Assembly: GCA_964503685.1 (NCBI GenBank)
Contig: CAZDAW010000081.1
Coordinates: 1 to 17,277 of the forward strand
DNA: 17,277 nt
Direction: 5' to 3'
Source of the DNA: CAZDAW01 sp964503685
Lineage (GTDB): Bacteria; Chloroflexota; Anaerolineae; Anaerolineales; Anaerolineaceae
Part shown: one piece after another, positions 7,231 through 13,791 of the stretch
Position numbering within the stretch: the first letter of the stretch is position 1
How the letters are laid out: every line of letters starts with the position of its first letter
Translations under genes and position numbers: made by a program
Notes under the pieces: model-generated
Databases searched by the model: none
What the model was told of the DNA's origin: nothing
What the model saw: the letters and a program-made list of their open reading frames with translations, nothing else

Positions 7231-8550
7231 CTATTCAAGCAGGCTGGCGTAGTCTTCAAGAATCAGGTTCGATTCCTCGACGGCGGTATCCAGGGCTTCG
7301 GCGGGATCAACACCGTTTACTACAGCGTCTTCAATCGCCGCGCCAACGACATCGCGAATCGTCACAAAGTCACCTAAAAGCGCGCCGCGCGCGGCAGGGG
7401 TATCGTTACCGGCCAGGATTTGGTCAAAGGCTGTGCGGAAATTGGGATTTTCCTCAAACCATCCTTCAGCATCCAGGGCATCGACGGCTGCATTTGTCGC
7501 CGGGAAGTAGCCGGTTCCCTTATGCCAAGCAATGTCATTTTCTGTTTGTGACAGGAACTGATAGAACTGCCAGACGGCAGCGTACTCCGCGTCCGATTTA
7601 CCCGCCATCGTCCACAGACAGCCGCCACCGACCACATTATTTCCGGTACGCTCGTATCCATCCGGCATCGGCAGATAAGCGGTCCCAAGATTAAATTCTA
7701 CGGCTTTCTGGATACCGCCGAGGCTGGATGTGCTCTGGGCGAGCATGGCAAATTCGCCAGCGATAAAGGGATCATTCGCCGAATATTCGCGCCCACCATA
7801 GAAGAGCAGGCCATCGTTCGCCCACTGCTGCCAGGCGCTCAGAACATTCACACCAAAATCGCTGTTAAAATAGACTTCGGTAGCCAGACCATCGCGCCCA
7901 TTATTTTCGTTGGCGAGCATCTGGTCGCTCAACGCAAACATCTGCTCAAGAATCCAGGCGGGCCAACCAAATGAGATCGCATATTTTGCCGCGCCCGAAT
8001 CCACGATCTGCTTGCCCATTTCAGCCAGTTCGGAGAAAGTCGTTGGAGGCACTTCAGGATCTAATCCCGCAGCTTCAAACATGTCTTTATTGTAGTACAG
8101 CATCGCGGTTGAGCTATTGAAGGGCATGCAGCGAAGTTCTCCATCAATGGCATAATAATTGAGGATCGGCTCGACAAAGGCGCTCTGATCCAGTTCGCCA
8201 CCGCTCACTTCCATCACGGGCACAATCGCCCCGGAATCCAGCATCGTTCGAGTCCCTACTTCATAAACTTGAACGATCTCTGGCGCTTCACCGGAACTAT
8301 AAGCGGTGAGGGCTTTGGTTAGTGTTTCGGCATAGCTACCTGTATATTCAGCTACAATCTGAATGCCGGGGTGCTCAGCATTAAATTGATCAACAAGCCC
8401 TTGTAGAACTTCAGCACGGCTGCCACTCATCGCGTGCCAGAAGTTAATCGTTGTGGGTTCATCCTGCGCGGTTGCAATCGGAGTGAGTGGTGCGACAACC
8501 ATTACAAAAACCATCAAGGTGAACAGCATATAGCGTGGTGCTTTAGACAT
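7231..8550 (-). CDS. ugpB: UgpB-like solute-binding protein (glycerol-3-phosphate/glycerophosphodiester)
   Basis: 439 residues from ATG 8550, which has AAGGAG ideally spaced. An in-frame ATG at 8595 is poorly spaced and would put a polar extension before the signal peptide. Signal peptide residues 1-28, likely cut after ATA before Gln29; no lipobox Cys. It aligns with E. coli UgpB throughout: QVYEVGT (94-100), MPFNSST (142-148), NNG (216-218), GGGCLWTM (308-315), WHKGTGYFP (342-350), ALDTAVE (419-425). As I recall, UgpB binds glycerol-3-phosphate through Tyr65, Glu89, Ser144, Ser270, Gly307, Tyr346 and Arg397. The apparent equivalents here, Tyr73, Glu97, Ser147, Ser276, Gly308/309, Tyr348 and Arg399, are all kept. 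That favours a true glycerophosphate ligand over a sugar. It is the first gene of ugpB-A-E. Confidence 0.87.
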   Translation of the reverse strand: MSKAPRYMLFTLMVFVMVVAPLTPIATAQDEPTTINFWHAMSGSRAEVLQGLVDQFNAEHPGIQIVAEYTGSYAETLTKALTAYSSGEAPEIVQVYEVGTRTMLDSGAIVPVMEVSGGELDQSAFVEPILNYYAIDGELRCMPFNSSTAMLYYNKDMFEAAGLDPEVPPTTFSELAEMGKQIVDSGAAKYAISFGWPAWILEQMFALSDQMLANENNGRDGLATEVYFNSDFGVNVLSAWQQWANDGLLFYGGREYSANDPFIAGEFAMLAQSTSSLGGIQKAVEFNLGTAYLPMPDGYERTGNNVVGGGCLWTMAGKSDAEYAAVWQFYQFLSQTENDIAWHKGTGYFPATNAAVDALDAEGWFEENPNFRTAFDQILAGNDTPAARGALLGDFVTIRDVVGAAIEDAVVNGVDPAEALDTAVEESNLILEDYASLLE

Positions 8551-8650
8551 GTTCTTCTCCTTAAATGTATTGTTCTGATTAGCATATTTGCTCATACTCC
8601 TGCTGTTTTATCCGATGAGATGCCTCCTCTCTTATTCGGGCTATTGTTAG

Positions 8651-8656
8651 ATTATA
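8651..8656 (-). promoter_or_regulatory. Possible -10 element upstream of ugpB
   Basis: The - strand reads TATAAT at 8656-8651, just downstream of the phosphate transporter stop (8669-8671) and about 100 bases before the ugpB start. No good -35 lies 16-18 bases upstream. It could be the ugpB promoter, or ugpB may be read through from the transporter gene, since no terminator separates them. Confidence 0.35.
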
Positions 8657-8668
8657 TACAAAAGCAGG

Positions 8669-9658
8669 TTAACCAAAAGCACTATGAATAACCGCGTAGA
8701 TCAGCATTCCTAAACCAATAGTGGCCGGAATGGTCAGAACCCATGACACCACAATTTGAGTAAAAACTTCCCACCGGATCATTTGAACTCGTTCAGCGCT
8801 TCCCACGCCGATAATAGCTGAACTCACAACATGGGTAGTGCTTACAGGACCTCCAAGCATTGCCGCCACCAAAATCACCGCACTTGCCGAGGTCTGTGCG
8901 GTAAAGCCATGAATGGGCCGCAGACGATAGAATTTACCACCCAGTGTTCGGATCAATTTCCATCCGCCCATTAATGTTCCCGCACCAATCGCAATAGCAC
9001 TGGCAGTAATGACCCATAAGGGGACATAAAAATGGTCGATTGAACCTGTGGCTAGCAGTCCCAAGACAATAACGCCCATTGTTTTTTGCGCATCATTGGT
9101 CCCGTGGGAGAGTGCCAGTGTGAATGCCGTGACAAGCTGGCCGCGTTGAAACCATATATTGATATGCGGTGTCGCTGCGCGAGACAAAAAGTAGACGATC
9201 TTAGTAATAAAATACCCGGTAGCTATGCCTAAAAAGGGTGATAAAAACAGGGCAAGCAAAACTTTTATGATCCCTGCACTCTGAATAGAATCCAGTCCAA
9301 AACCGACCCAGACCGAACCAATCATTCCGCCAATAAGTGCATGAGAGGTGCTGGATGGAATCCCAAACAATAAGGTGATGATGTTCCAGATAATAGCGGC
9401 GAGCAGAGATGCATACACAACGGGGAGCGTTACGGCTTCTTCAGCAACAACTTCATGACCGATTGTCGTAGCAACGGCTACACCGAATAGTAGCGGTCCA
9501 ATACCATTAGCGAGCGCCGCCATCCATAATGCTCGGCGTGGGCCTAGCGCACGAGTTGAGATGACAGTGGCAACCACATTGGATGAATCGTGGATGCCAT
9601 TAAAAAATCCAAATGCGAGGGCAATAATTATTAATCCTAAAGCTTCTAAAGAAGGCAT
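8669..9658 (-). CDS. PiT-family inorganic phosphate transporter
   Basis: 329-residue membrane protein of the PiT/Pho4 family (PF01384), which moves metal-phosphate or phosphate with a cation. Both halves of the family's inverted repeat are visible: FGFFNGIHDSSNVVATVIST (17-36) with PSSTSHALIGG (101-111), and LSHGTNDAQKTMGVI (183-197) with PVSTTHVVSSAIIGVG (271-286). The start at 9658 (MPSLEALG) gives the normal N-terminus. In-frame ATGs at 9694 and 9736 would lie upstream of the probable transcription start and have no ribosome site; the site for 9658 is itself weak (GGGCG). It is shorter than E. coli PitA and typical of compact bacterial or archaeal PiT proteins. It sits 118 bp upstream of ugpB on the same strand, suggesting a phosphorus-acquisition cluster. 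Confidence 0.9.
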   Translation of the reverse strand: MPSLEALGLIIIALAFGFFNGIHDSSNVVATVISTRALGPRRALWMAALANGIGPLLFGVAVATTIGHEVVAEEAVTLPVVYASLLAAIIWNIITLLFGIPSSTSHALIGGMIGSVWVGFGLDSIQSAGIIKVLLALFLSPFLGIATGYFITKIVYFLSRAATPHINIWFQRGQLVTAFTLALSHGTNDAQKTMGVIVLGLLATGSIDHFYVPLWVITASAIAIGAGTLMGGWKLIRTLGGKFYRLRPIHGFTAQTSASAVILVAAMLGGPVSTTHVVSSAIIGVGSAERVQMIRWEVFTQIVVSWVLTIPATIGLGMLIYAVIHSAFG

Positions 9659-9692
9659 TTTACACGCCCAAAAGTTAAATATACTTAGCTTC

Positions 9693-9721
9693 ATTATACT
9701 GAATGATGAATAAAGCAACAA
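9693..9721 (-). promoter_or_regulatory. Promoter for the PiT transporter gene
   Basis: On the - strand TTGTTG (9721-9716) and a perfect TATAAT (9698-9693) are 17 bases apart. The expected start of transcription near 9686 leaves a leader of about 28 bases before ATG 9658. The -35 lies in the T-rich tail of the upstream operon's terminator, so a terminator-promoter junction separates the two units. Confidence 0.6.
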
Positions 9722-9724
9722 AAC

Positions 9725-9758
9725 AACCCCCTGCAAGTTTTTGATTTTGCAGGGGGTT
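9725..9758 (-). terminator. Intrinsic terminator of the glucose-type transporter operon
   Basis: AACCCCCTGCAA (9725-9736) and TTGCAGGGGGTT (9747-9758) make a perfect 12-bp, GC-rich stem with a 10-base loop. Read on the - strand it is followed by GTTTTGTTGCTTTATT. It lies 27 bases after the stop of the last permease gene. Confidence 0.88.
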
Positions 9759-9784
9759 AAGAGACAGACCAGAAGATCGGCGAA

Positions 9785-10867
9785 TTAACCTTTTACAGAG
9801 CCGGCGAATAGTCCTCGAATGAAGTAGCGACCTAAGACGATGTAGACGATCAGCGTGGGGAGTGCCGCCAGCACCGCACCCGCCATCGGTAAATTCCAGT
9901 TAACTGCCTCGCCGCCGGCCAGAAGGGCCAGGGCGACTGTAATTGGCTGAGATTTCTCGCCCGTTAGGGTAATAGCAAACAGGAACTCGTTCCAAATCTG
10001 GGTGAACTGCCAGATAATTACGACCACGAATCCCGGCAAGGAGAGGGGAAAGACAATCCAGCGGTAGATTCCAAACAGCCCTGCACCGTCAATCATTCCC
10101 GCTTCCAACATTTCGGTTGGCACTTCCGCGTAGTAGTTACGAAAAATCAGCGTGGTGATAGGCAGACCATAAACGACATGCGCCATGATCAACCCTTCCA
10201 GTTTGCCACCCAGATGCACATTTTGCATAAACTGGAATAGAGGGATCAGGATACTCTGGTAGGGAATAAACATCCCGAACAACATCAGGGCGAAGATGAT
10301 GTTTGCACCGGGAAACTTCCACTTCGACAGCACATAGCCGTTAATCGAACCCAACAGTGCTGATAGGATTGTGGCATTAATGGTCAGGATAAAACTGTTG
10401 CGTAATTTCTGTTTTAATTCACCGAAAGCAATGTCATAACTGCTCCAGTTCAATTGGGAGGGCAGATCCCACACTTTATCCAACTTACCTGCTTCCTGTG
10501 GGGTTTTGAGGCTGGTCGTCACAACCGTATACACTGGTAGAAGGTACAGAATGACCATTAAAACCAATACCCCATACAACAGCAAACGACTGACACGCTT
10601 CAAAAGGCGCGATTGAGGGCGCGCTGTTTCGGCACGAGGGTGTATGTCTATCGCGGTTGGATGGGAAGCGACTCCAGTTCCGAGCAATTGCTGAGTACCA
10701 AGATAAGCCCAGAGTGGGAGCAGCAGCACCAGATTGCCAACGGCACCAGTCGCCGCACCAAGCAGCACACCATCGTTCCCGTCACGGCCTTTTAGGGTAT
10801 AGAGAAAATAAGTGCCGAGACTGCCGATCAACGTTCCGAATATGATCCACGATGCAATAAGAGTCAT
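9785..10867 (-). CDS. MalG-type sugar ABC permease with N-terminal two-helix extension
   Basis: 360 residues against the usual 270-300 for this family. Residues 1-90 are an extension with two hydrophobic segments (about 3-24 and 34-57, the second glycine-rich: GVLLGAATGAVGNLVLLLPLW) followed by a polar linker. The standard permease begins near residue 90. The EAA loop is at residues about 251-274 (EMLEAGMIDGAG...IVFPL), and TQIWNEFLFAITL (289-301) is typical of MalG-type sugar permeases. ATG 10867 has AGGAG upstream. It lies 12 bp after the larger permease gene and just before the terminator, so it is the last gene of the operon. It should import the sugar bound by the glucose-type binding protein. 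I do not recognise the extension as a named domain, though its glycine pattern recalls small two-helix membrane proteins. Confidence 0.85.
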   Translation of the reverse strand: MTLIASWIIFGTLIGSLGTYFLYTLKGRDGNDGVLLGAATGAVGNLVLLLPLWAYLGTQQLLGTGVASHPTAIDIHPRAETARPQSRLLKRVSRLLLYGVLVLMVILYLLPVYTVVTTSLKTPQEAGKLDKVWDLPSQLNWSSYDIAFGELKQKLRNSFILTINATILSALLGSINGYVLSKWKFPGANIIFALMLFGMFIPYQSILIPLFQFMQNVHLGGKLEGLIMAHVVYGLPITTLIFRNYYAEVPTEMLEAGMIDGAGLFGIYRWIVFPLSLPGFVVVIIWQFTQIWNEFLFAITLTGEKSQPITVALALLAGGEAVNWNLPMAGAVLAALPTLIVYIVLGRYFIRGLFAGSVKG

Positions 10868-10879
10868 TTTTGAAATCTC

Positions 10880-12241
10880 CTATAATTCGTGCTCGGAGCG
10901 CAGCGACGTAAACAGGTAAGGAATAATCACCGATGCAACCATGACTAACAGAACCGTGGCAATCGCGCTGCCGATTGCAAACTTGTTGCTGCGGAACATC
11001 GTATAGTACACCTGCACGCCGGGCACACTGACCGGCCAATGATCGATGCCTACCATAGCAAAGATCAGGTCGAAAATCTTTAGCGAAATATGTCCCAGCA
11101 CAATTGCGGCACTCAACGTAATGGGGCGCAGCATCGGCAGCACAATTTTGGTATAGACCTGCCATTCATTGCATCCGTCTACCCGCGCTGCTTCGCGCAG
11201 TTCTTCGGGAATGCCCCGAATCCCGGCCAGATACATTGCCATCGTGTAGCCGGACATTTGCCAGATAGCCGCCAGGATGACACCAATGAGCGCCACGTTA
11301 AAGCCATAATTTTCCGCTCGCTCGACGTTCGGGAAGCTGTCCGCGCCGCCGGTTGCATACCACAACAGCAATAACGCCGTGGGAATGCCTAAGATCGTCG
11401 CGCCCCGACGTTTACCATGCGACAGCAGGTGAACGATAAACAGCAGTACACCGACAAGAAAGGCGGCAATGATATATTGAGGCACATTCTGCCAGTTAAA
11501 TTCCCCATGCATATTCGGCGCATCCCCATTCCAGCCGATCCAGTCTGACCAGATCCATGCAAACAGCACGAGCATGGGGACGCCCATAAAAATAGCTGCC
11601 AAAAATTTTCGTCGTCGAATGTTCTGCACAAAAATGTACAGCAGAATAGCCACAATCAGAAATAAGGTCAACAGAGGCACTTCATGCCAGTTAAAGGTGT
11701 ATGAATCGCGGTTGTTCAGCCACCGAAACTCCCAGGCTTTAGCCCCAAAAATTTCGGGCAGGATATTAATGCCACCTTTTGGATCAAGCAGCCACCGCCA
11801 GATAGTCCCTGTGACGGCAAAGGAGAGGGCCATCGGAAACAGAAAGATCGTGCGAAAGATCGTCTCACCTTTGATATTCTGATCGAGCAGCACCGCCAGA
11901 ATAAATCCCAGCGAAAGGCAGCCGACTAAAAAGAATGCCGTGAAGAAAAAGGTATTCACTAATTCCTGGCGAAACCGCATTCCACTGATTTCGCTGAAAA
12001 GCGTACTGTAGTTATCAAGCCCAATAAAATCTTTCTGTGGATTTTTTTCCAACCCGGTCCAATTGGTCATAGACCATAAAAAGGTTTGCCCGATAAATCC
12101 GTAAACAAAAATACCTAATAAGATGATCGAAGGTAGGATAAGCAAAACAGCATAGATACGATCTCGGTTGACTCGCTTGAGTGCAGTCAAGAGCGACTCG
12201 CTTCGTGATGGTGCTTGTTTTTGGGGGATAGCCTGTTGCAT
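10880..12241 (-). CDS. MalF-type sugar ABC permease with large duplicated membrane insertion
   Basis: 453 residues, about 150 more than typical. The N-terminal part (RIYAVLLILPSIILLGIFVYGF, then TIFLFPMALSFAVTGTIWRWLLDP at 131-154) and C-terminal part (IWQMSGYTMAMYLAGIRGIPEELREAARVDGC, from 326) are ordinary. The EAA loop is at about 347-370 and PGVQVYYTMF at 407-416. Between them, residues about 180-312 add four hydrophobic segments, made of two copies of a two-helix unit each opening with FNW..VP (183 and 248). ATG 12241 is preceded by GGAG ten bases away. The gene lies 102 bp after the binding-protein gene, with a hairpin between, and 12 bp before its partner permease. It probably imports glucose or a related sugar; the extra helices have no known role. 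Confidence 0.85.
   Translation of the reverse strand: MQQAIPQKQAPSRSESLLTALKRVNRDRIYAVLLILPSIILLGIFVYGFIGQTFLWSMTNWTGLEKNPQKDFIGLDNYSTLFSEISGMRFRQELVNTFFFTAFFLVGCLSLGFILAVLLDQNIKGETIFRTIFLFPMALSFAVTGTIWRWLLDPKGGINILPEIFGAKAWEFRWLNNRDSYTFNWHEVPLLTLFLIVAILLYIFVQNIRRRKFLAAIFMGVPMLVLFAWIWSDWIGWNGDAPNMHGEFNWQNVPQYIIAAFLVGVLLFIVHLLSHGKRRGATILGIPTALLLLWYATGGADSFPNVERAENYGFNVALIGVILAAIWQMSGYTMAMYLAGIRGIPEELREAARVDGCNEWQVYTKIVLPMLRPITLSAAIVLGHISLKIFDLIFAMVGIDHWPVSVPGVQVYYTMFRSNKFAIGSAIATVLLVMVASVIIPYLFTSLRSEHEL
11336..11695 (-). repeat. Internal protein duplication in the MalF-type permease
   Basis: Residues 183-237 and 248-302 align with a period of 65. Both start FNW-x2-VP, run through a long hydrophobic helix (LLTLFLIVAILLYIFVQNI and QYIIAAFLVGVLLFIVHLL), a basic turn (RRRK; GKRRG), then a second helix (AAIFMGVPMLVLFAWIW and ATILGIPTALLLLWYAT). 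The similarity is at protein level; the DNA has diverged. Confidence 0.7.
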
Positions 12242-12270
12242 GGTACCGCTTCTCCGTTCATTTTATTGTA

Positions 12271-12302
12271 CGAGGCTCCTACCAGAGCCGGCAGGAACCT
12301 CG
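12271..12302 (-). promoter_or_regulatory. Intercistronic hairpin between sugar-binding protein and permease genes
   Basis: CGAGG-c-TCCT (12271-12280) pairs with AGGA-a-CCTCG (12293-12302) with a single internal mismatch. No T-tract follows on the - strand. It occupies the only sizeable gap in the operon, as the hairpin at 7171-7205 does in the ugp operon. A role in keeping binding-protein mRNA in excess is inferred. Confidence 0.55.
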
Positions 12303-12343
12303 TCACATTCCTTATACCTACCTTGAGTGCAGTACGCTGAGGC

Positions 12344-13612
12344 TTACTCTGCGCCGATACCAGCGGTATCTGCGAGTTCTTGAGCAGCGCCAGCAGCGGC
12401 GGCACCATCACGGCTGTTCAGGAAGATTTCCATAACAGTCGCGAATTCGCTGGAGAACGATTCGGGGGCAACAGCTCCGTGCGCGAGGCTGCCCACGATG
12501 GTGTTTTCTTTCCAGTCAGCGGCAGCATCTTGCAGATAGGCGTTGTACAGGGTCAGGTCGCTGTCCAGACGAGCGGCAATCGAGCCTTTCATCGGGTTGA
12601 AGATGTCCTGGCCTTCTTGCGAGCCGAGCAGCTTCAGCCATGCAACAGCGGCGTCTTTGTTCTTGATGTCTTTCGGCAGGCCGAAGGAGTCAGAGAGCAT
12701 CATAAAGACACCATCGGTGCCCGGAGACGCGACCCAGCCAAAGCCGGTGCCGGGTTCCAGACCCAGGGTCGTAACCATGTATCCCGCGGCCCAGTCACCC
12801 ATGACGTTGAAAGCGGCTTCGCCACTGATAACCTTATCAGTCGCCTGCTGCCAGGAGAGAGTCGCAGCATCGACATCGATGTTGGAGCAATCCAAAATCT
12901 GGCCGAACTTGTCCCACATGGCGATTACATCGTCATCGGTCCAGCTCTTTTCGCCGCTCCACAGACCATTCCAACCCTCGACACCGAGTTCGGACAGCGC
13001 AACGCTTTCCCACAGATGGTTGACGGTCCAGTTTTCACCGACGACCAACGGGGTTACATCGTTTTCCTGGAGGGTGGGGCAAACAGCGAGGAAGTCATCC
13101 CAGGTCGCTGGTGCTTCGATTCCCCATTCTTCCAGTTTGGCGGGGACATACCACATCACATTGGAACGGTGAATGTTGACAGCCACCGACCACAAACCCG
13201 CGTCGGTGCTCATCAGGTCGAGCAAGCCCTGAGGGAACTTGTCCATCCAGCCTTCTTCTTCATACAAGAAGGTCAGGTCGTCCATCCGGTCCGCTACTAC
13301 ATAGGTACCGATCAGTTCCTGGCCTGCGTGAACCTGGAATGAATCGGGCGGATCGCCACCCAGCATGCGAGTCTTCAGCACGGCACGCGCGTTGACGCCG
13401 GAACCACCTGTTACCGCCGAATTGATCACATTCACATCGGGGTACATTTCGTTATACTTGGCAATCAACGCTTCGAGGGCAGGGCCTTCGTCCCCAGACC
13501 ACCATGAGAAGATTTCGAAGTCGCCGGATGGCTGGTCTTGGGCCAAAACGGGGATGGCGACTACTAAAACAAGAGCTAATACAACTACTATTGAAACAAG
13601 ACGTTTGGACAT
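12344..13612 (-). CDS. Glucose-type solute-binding protein (ABC, family 1)
   Basis: 422 residues. The ATG at 13612 is preceded by AGGAGG with five bases between. Signal peptide 1-24 (SIVVVLALVLVVAIPVLA before Gln25), no lipobox. The sequence follows the Thermus thermophilus glucose/galactose-binding protein as I remember it: EIFSWWSGDEGPALEALI (33-50), GGSGVNARAVLKTRMLGGDP (69-88), QVHAGQELIGT (93-103), VNIHRSNVMWYVPAKLEEWG (145-164), AAFNVMGDWAAGYM (266-279), GVFMMLSDSFGLPK (301-314) and GSIAARLDSD (343-352). This points to glucose, galactose or mannose, or a short gluco-oligosaccharide, as ligand. It delivers to the two permeases downstream. It is the first gene of the operon, facing the phased TGCCAG repeats and the two-component genes, which probably control it. 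The 320-codon antisense frame here is a shadow. Confidence 0.9.
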   Translation of the reverse strand: MSKRLVSIVVVLALVLVVAIPVLAQDQPSGDFEIFSWWSGDEGPALEALIAKYNEMYPDVNVINSAVTGGSGVNARAVLKTRMLGGDPPDSFQVHAGQELIGTYVVADRMDDLTFLYEEEGWMDKFPQGLLDLMSTDAGLWSVAVNIHRSNVMWYVPAKLEEWGIEAPATWDDFLAVCPTLQENDVTPLVVGENWTVNHLWESVALSELGVEGWNGLWSGEKSWTDDDVIAMWDKFGQILDCSNIDVDAATLSWQQATDKVISGEAAFNVMGDWAAGYMVTTLGLEPGTGFGWVASPGTDGVFMMLSDSFGLPKDIKNKDAAVAWLKLLGSQEGQDIFNPMKGSIAARLDSDLTLYNAYLQDAAADWKENTIVGSLAHGAVAPESFSSEFATVMEIFLNSRDGAAAAGAAQELADTAGIGAE

Positions 13613-13673
13613 TCTTTCCTCCTAGAAACTTAAGTATTTGGAGTAGGGTCATGTCGTACTACCCTGTGATTTT

Positions 13674-13702
13674 ATTAAATGCCAATTTTAGATAGGGATC
13701 AA
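13674..13702 (-). promoter_or_regulatory. Promoter of the glucose-type transporter operon
   Basis: On the - strand TTGATC (13702-13697) and TTTAAT (13679-13674) are 17 bases apart, matching consensus at 4/6 and 5/6. The predicted transcription start near 13667 leaves a leader of about 55 bases. The TGCCAG repeats begin 10 bases upstream of the -35, an activator position. Confidence 0.55.
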
Positions 13703-13711
13703 CCTGAAATG

Positions 13712-13738
13712 TGCCAGATTTATGCCAGATTGTGCCAG
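13712..13738. promoter_or_regulatory. Phased TGCCAG direct repeats, probable regulator binding site
   Basis: TGCCAG occurs at 13712, 13723 and 13733, spaced 11 and 10 bases, so all face one side of the helix. The first two extend to TGCCAGATT. A weaker copy, TGCCAATTTTA, starts at 13680, 32 bases (three turns) before the first and inside the promoter spacer. The array lies upstream of the transporter promoter and overlaps the possible -35 of the divergent regulator gene. The natural candidate binder is the HTH protein encoded at 13792. Confidence 0.6.
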
Positions 13739-13758
13739 TCCAGGTTTCGTGCTAATAA
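13730..13758 (+). promoter_or_regulatory. Possible promoter of the two-component genes
   Basis: TTGTGC (13730-13735) and TAATAA (13753-13758) are separated by 17 bases, with TGC just before the -10 resembling an extended -10. Each hexamer matches consensus at only 3/6. The -35 overlaps the third TGCCAG repeat, which would allow autoregulation. Confidence 0.3.
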
Positions 13759-13791
13759 AGGAAGAAAATTTTTAGGTGAAAGAAGCCCCGT

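Noticed and set aside
8551..8595. ATG 8595 as the start of the UgpB-like protein
   Set aside because: AGGAG is only one base away, and the extra 15 residues are polar and precede a normal signal peptide that has a strong site at 8550.
12176..12333. 12-base direct repeat CTTGAGTGCAGT at 12176 and 12322
   Set aside because: Several 12-base matches are expected by chance in a window of this size, and no structure surrounds it.
12380..13342. 320-codon open frame on the + strand antisense to the glucose-type binding protein
   Set aside because: It lies wholly inside a well-supported gene on the other strand and its translation resembles no known protein.
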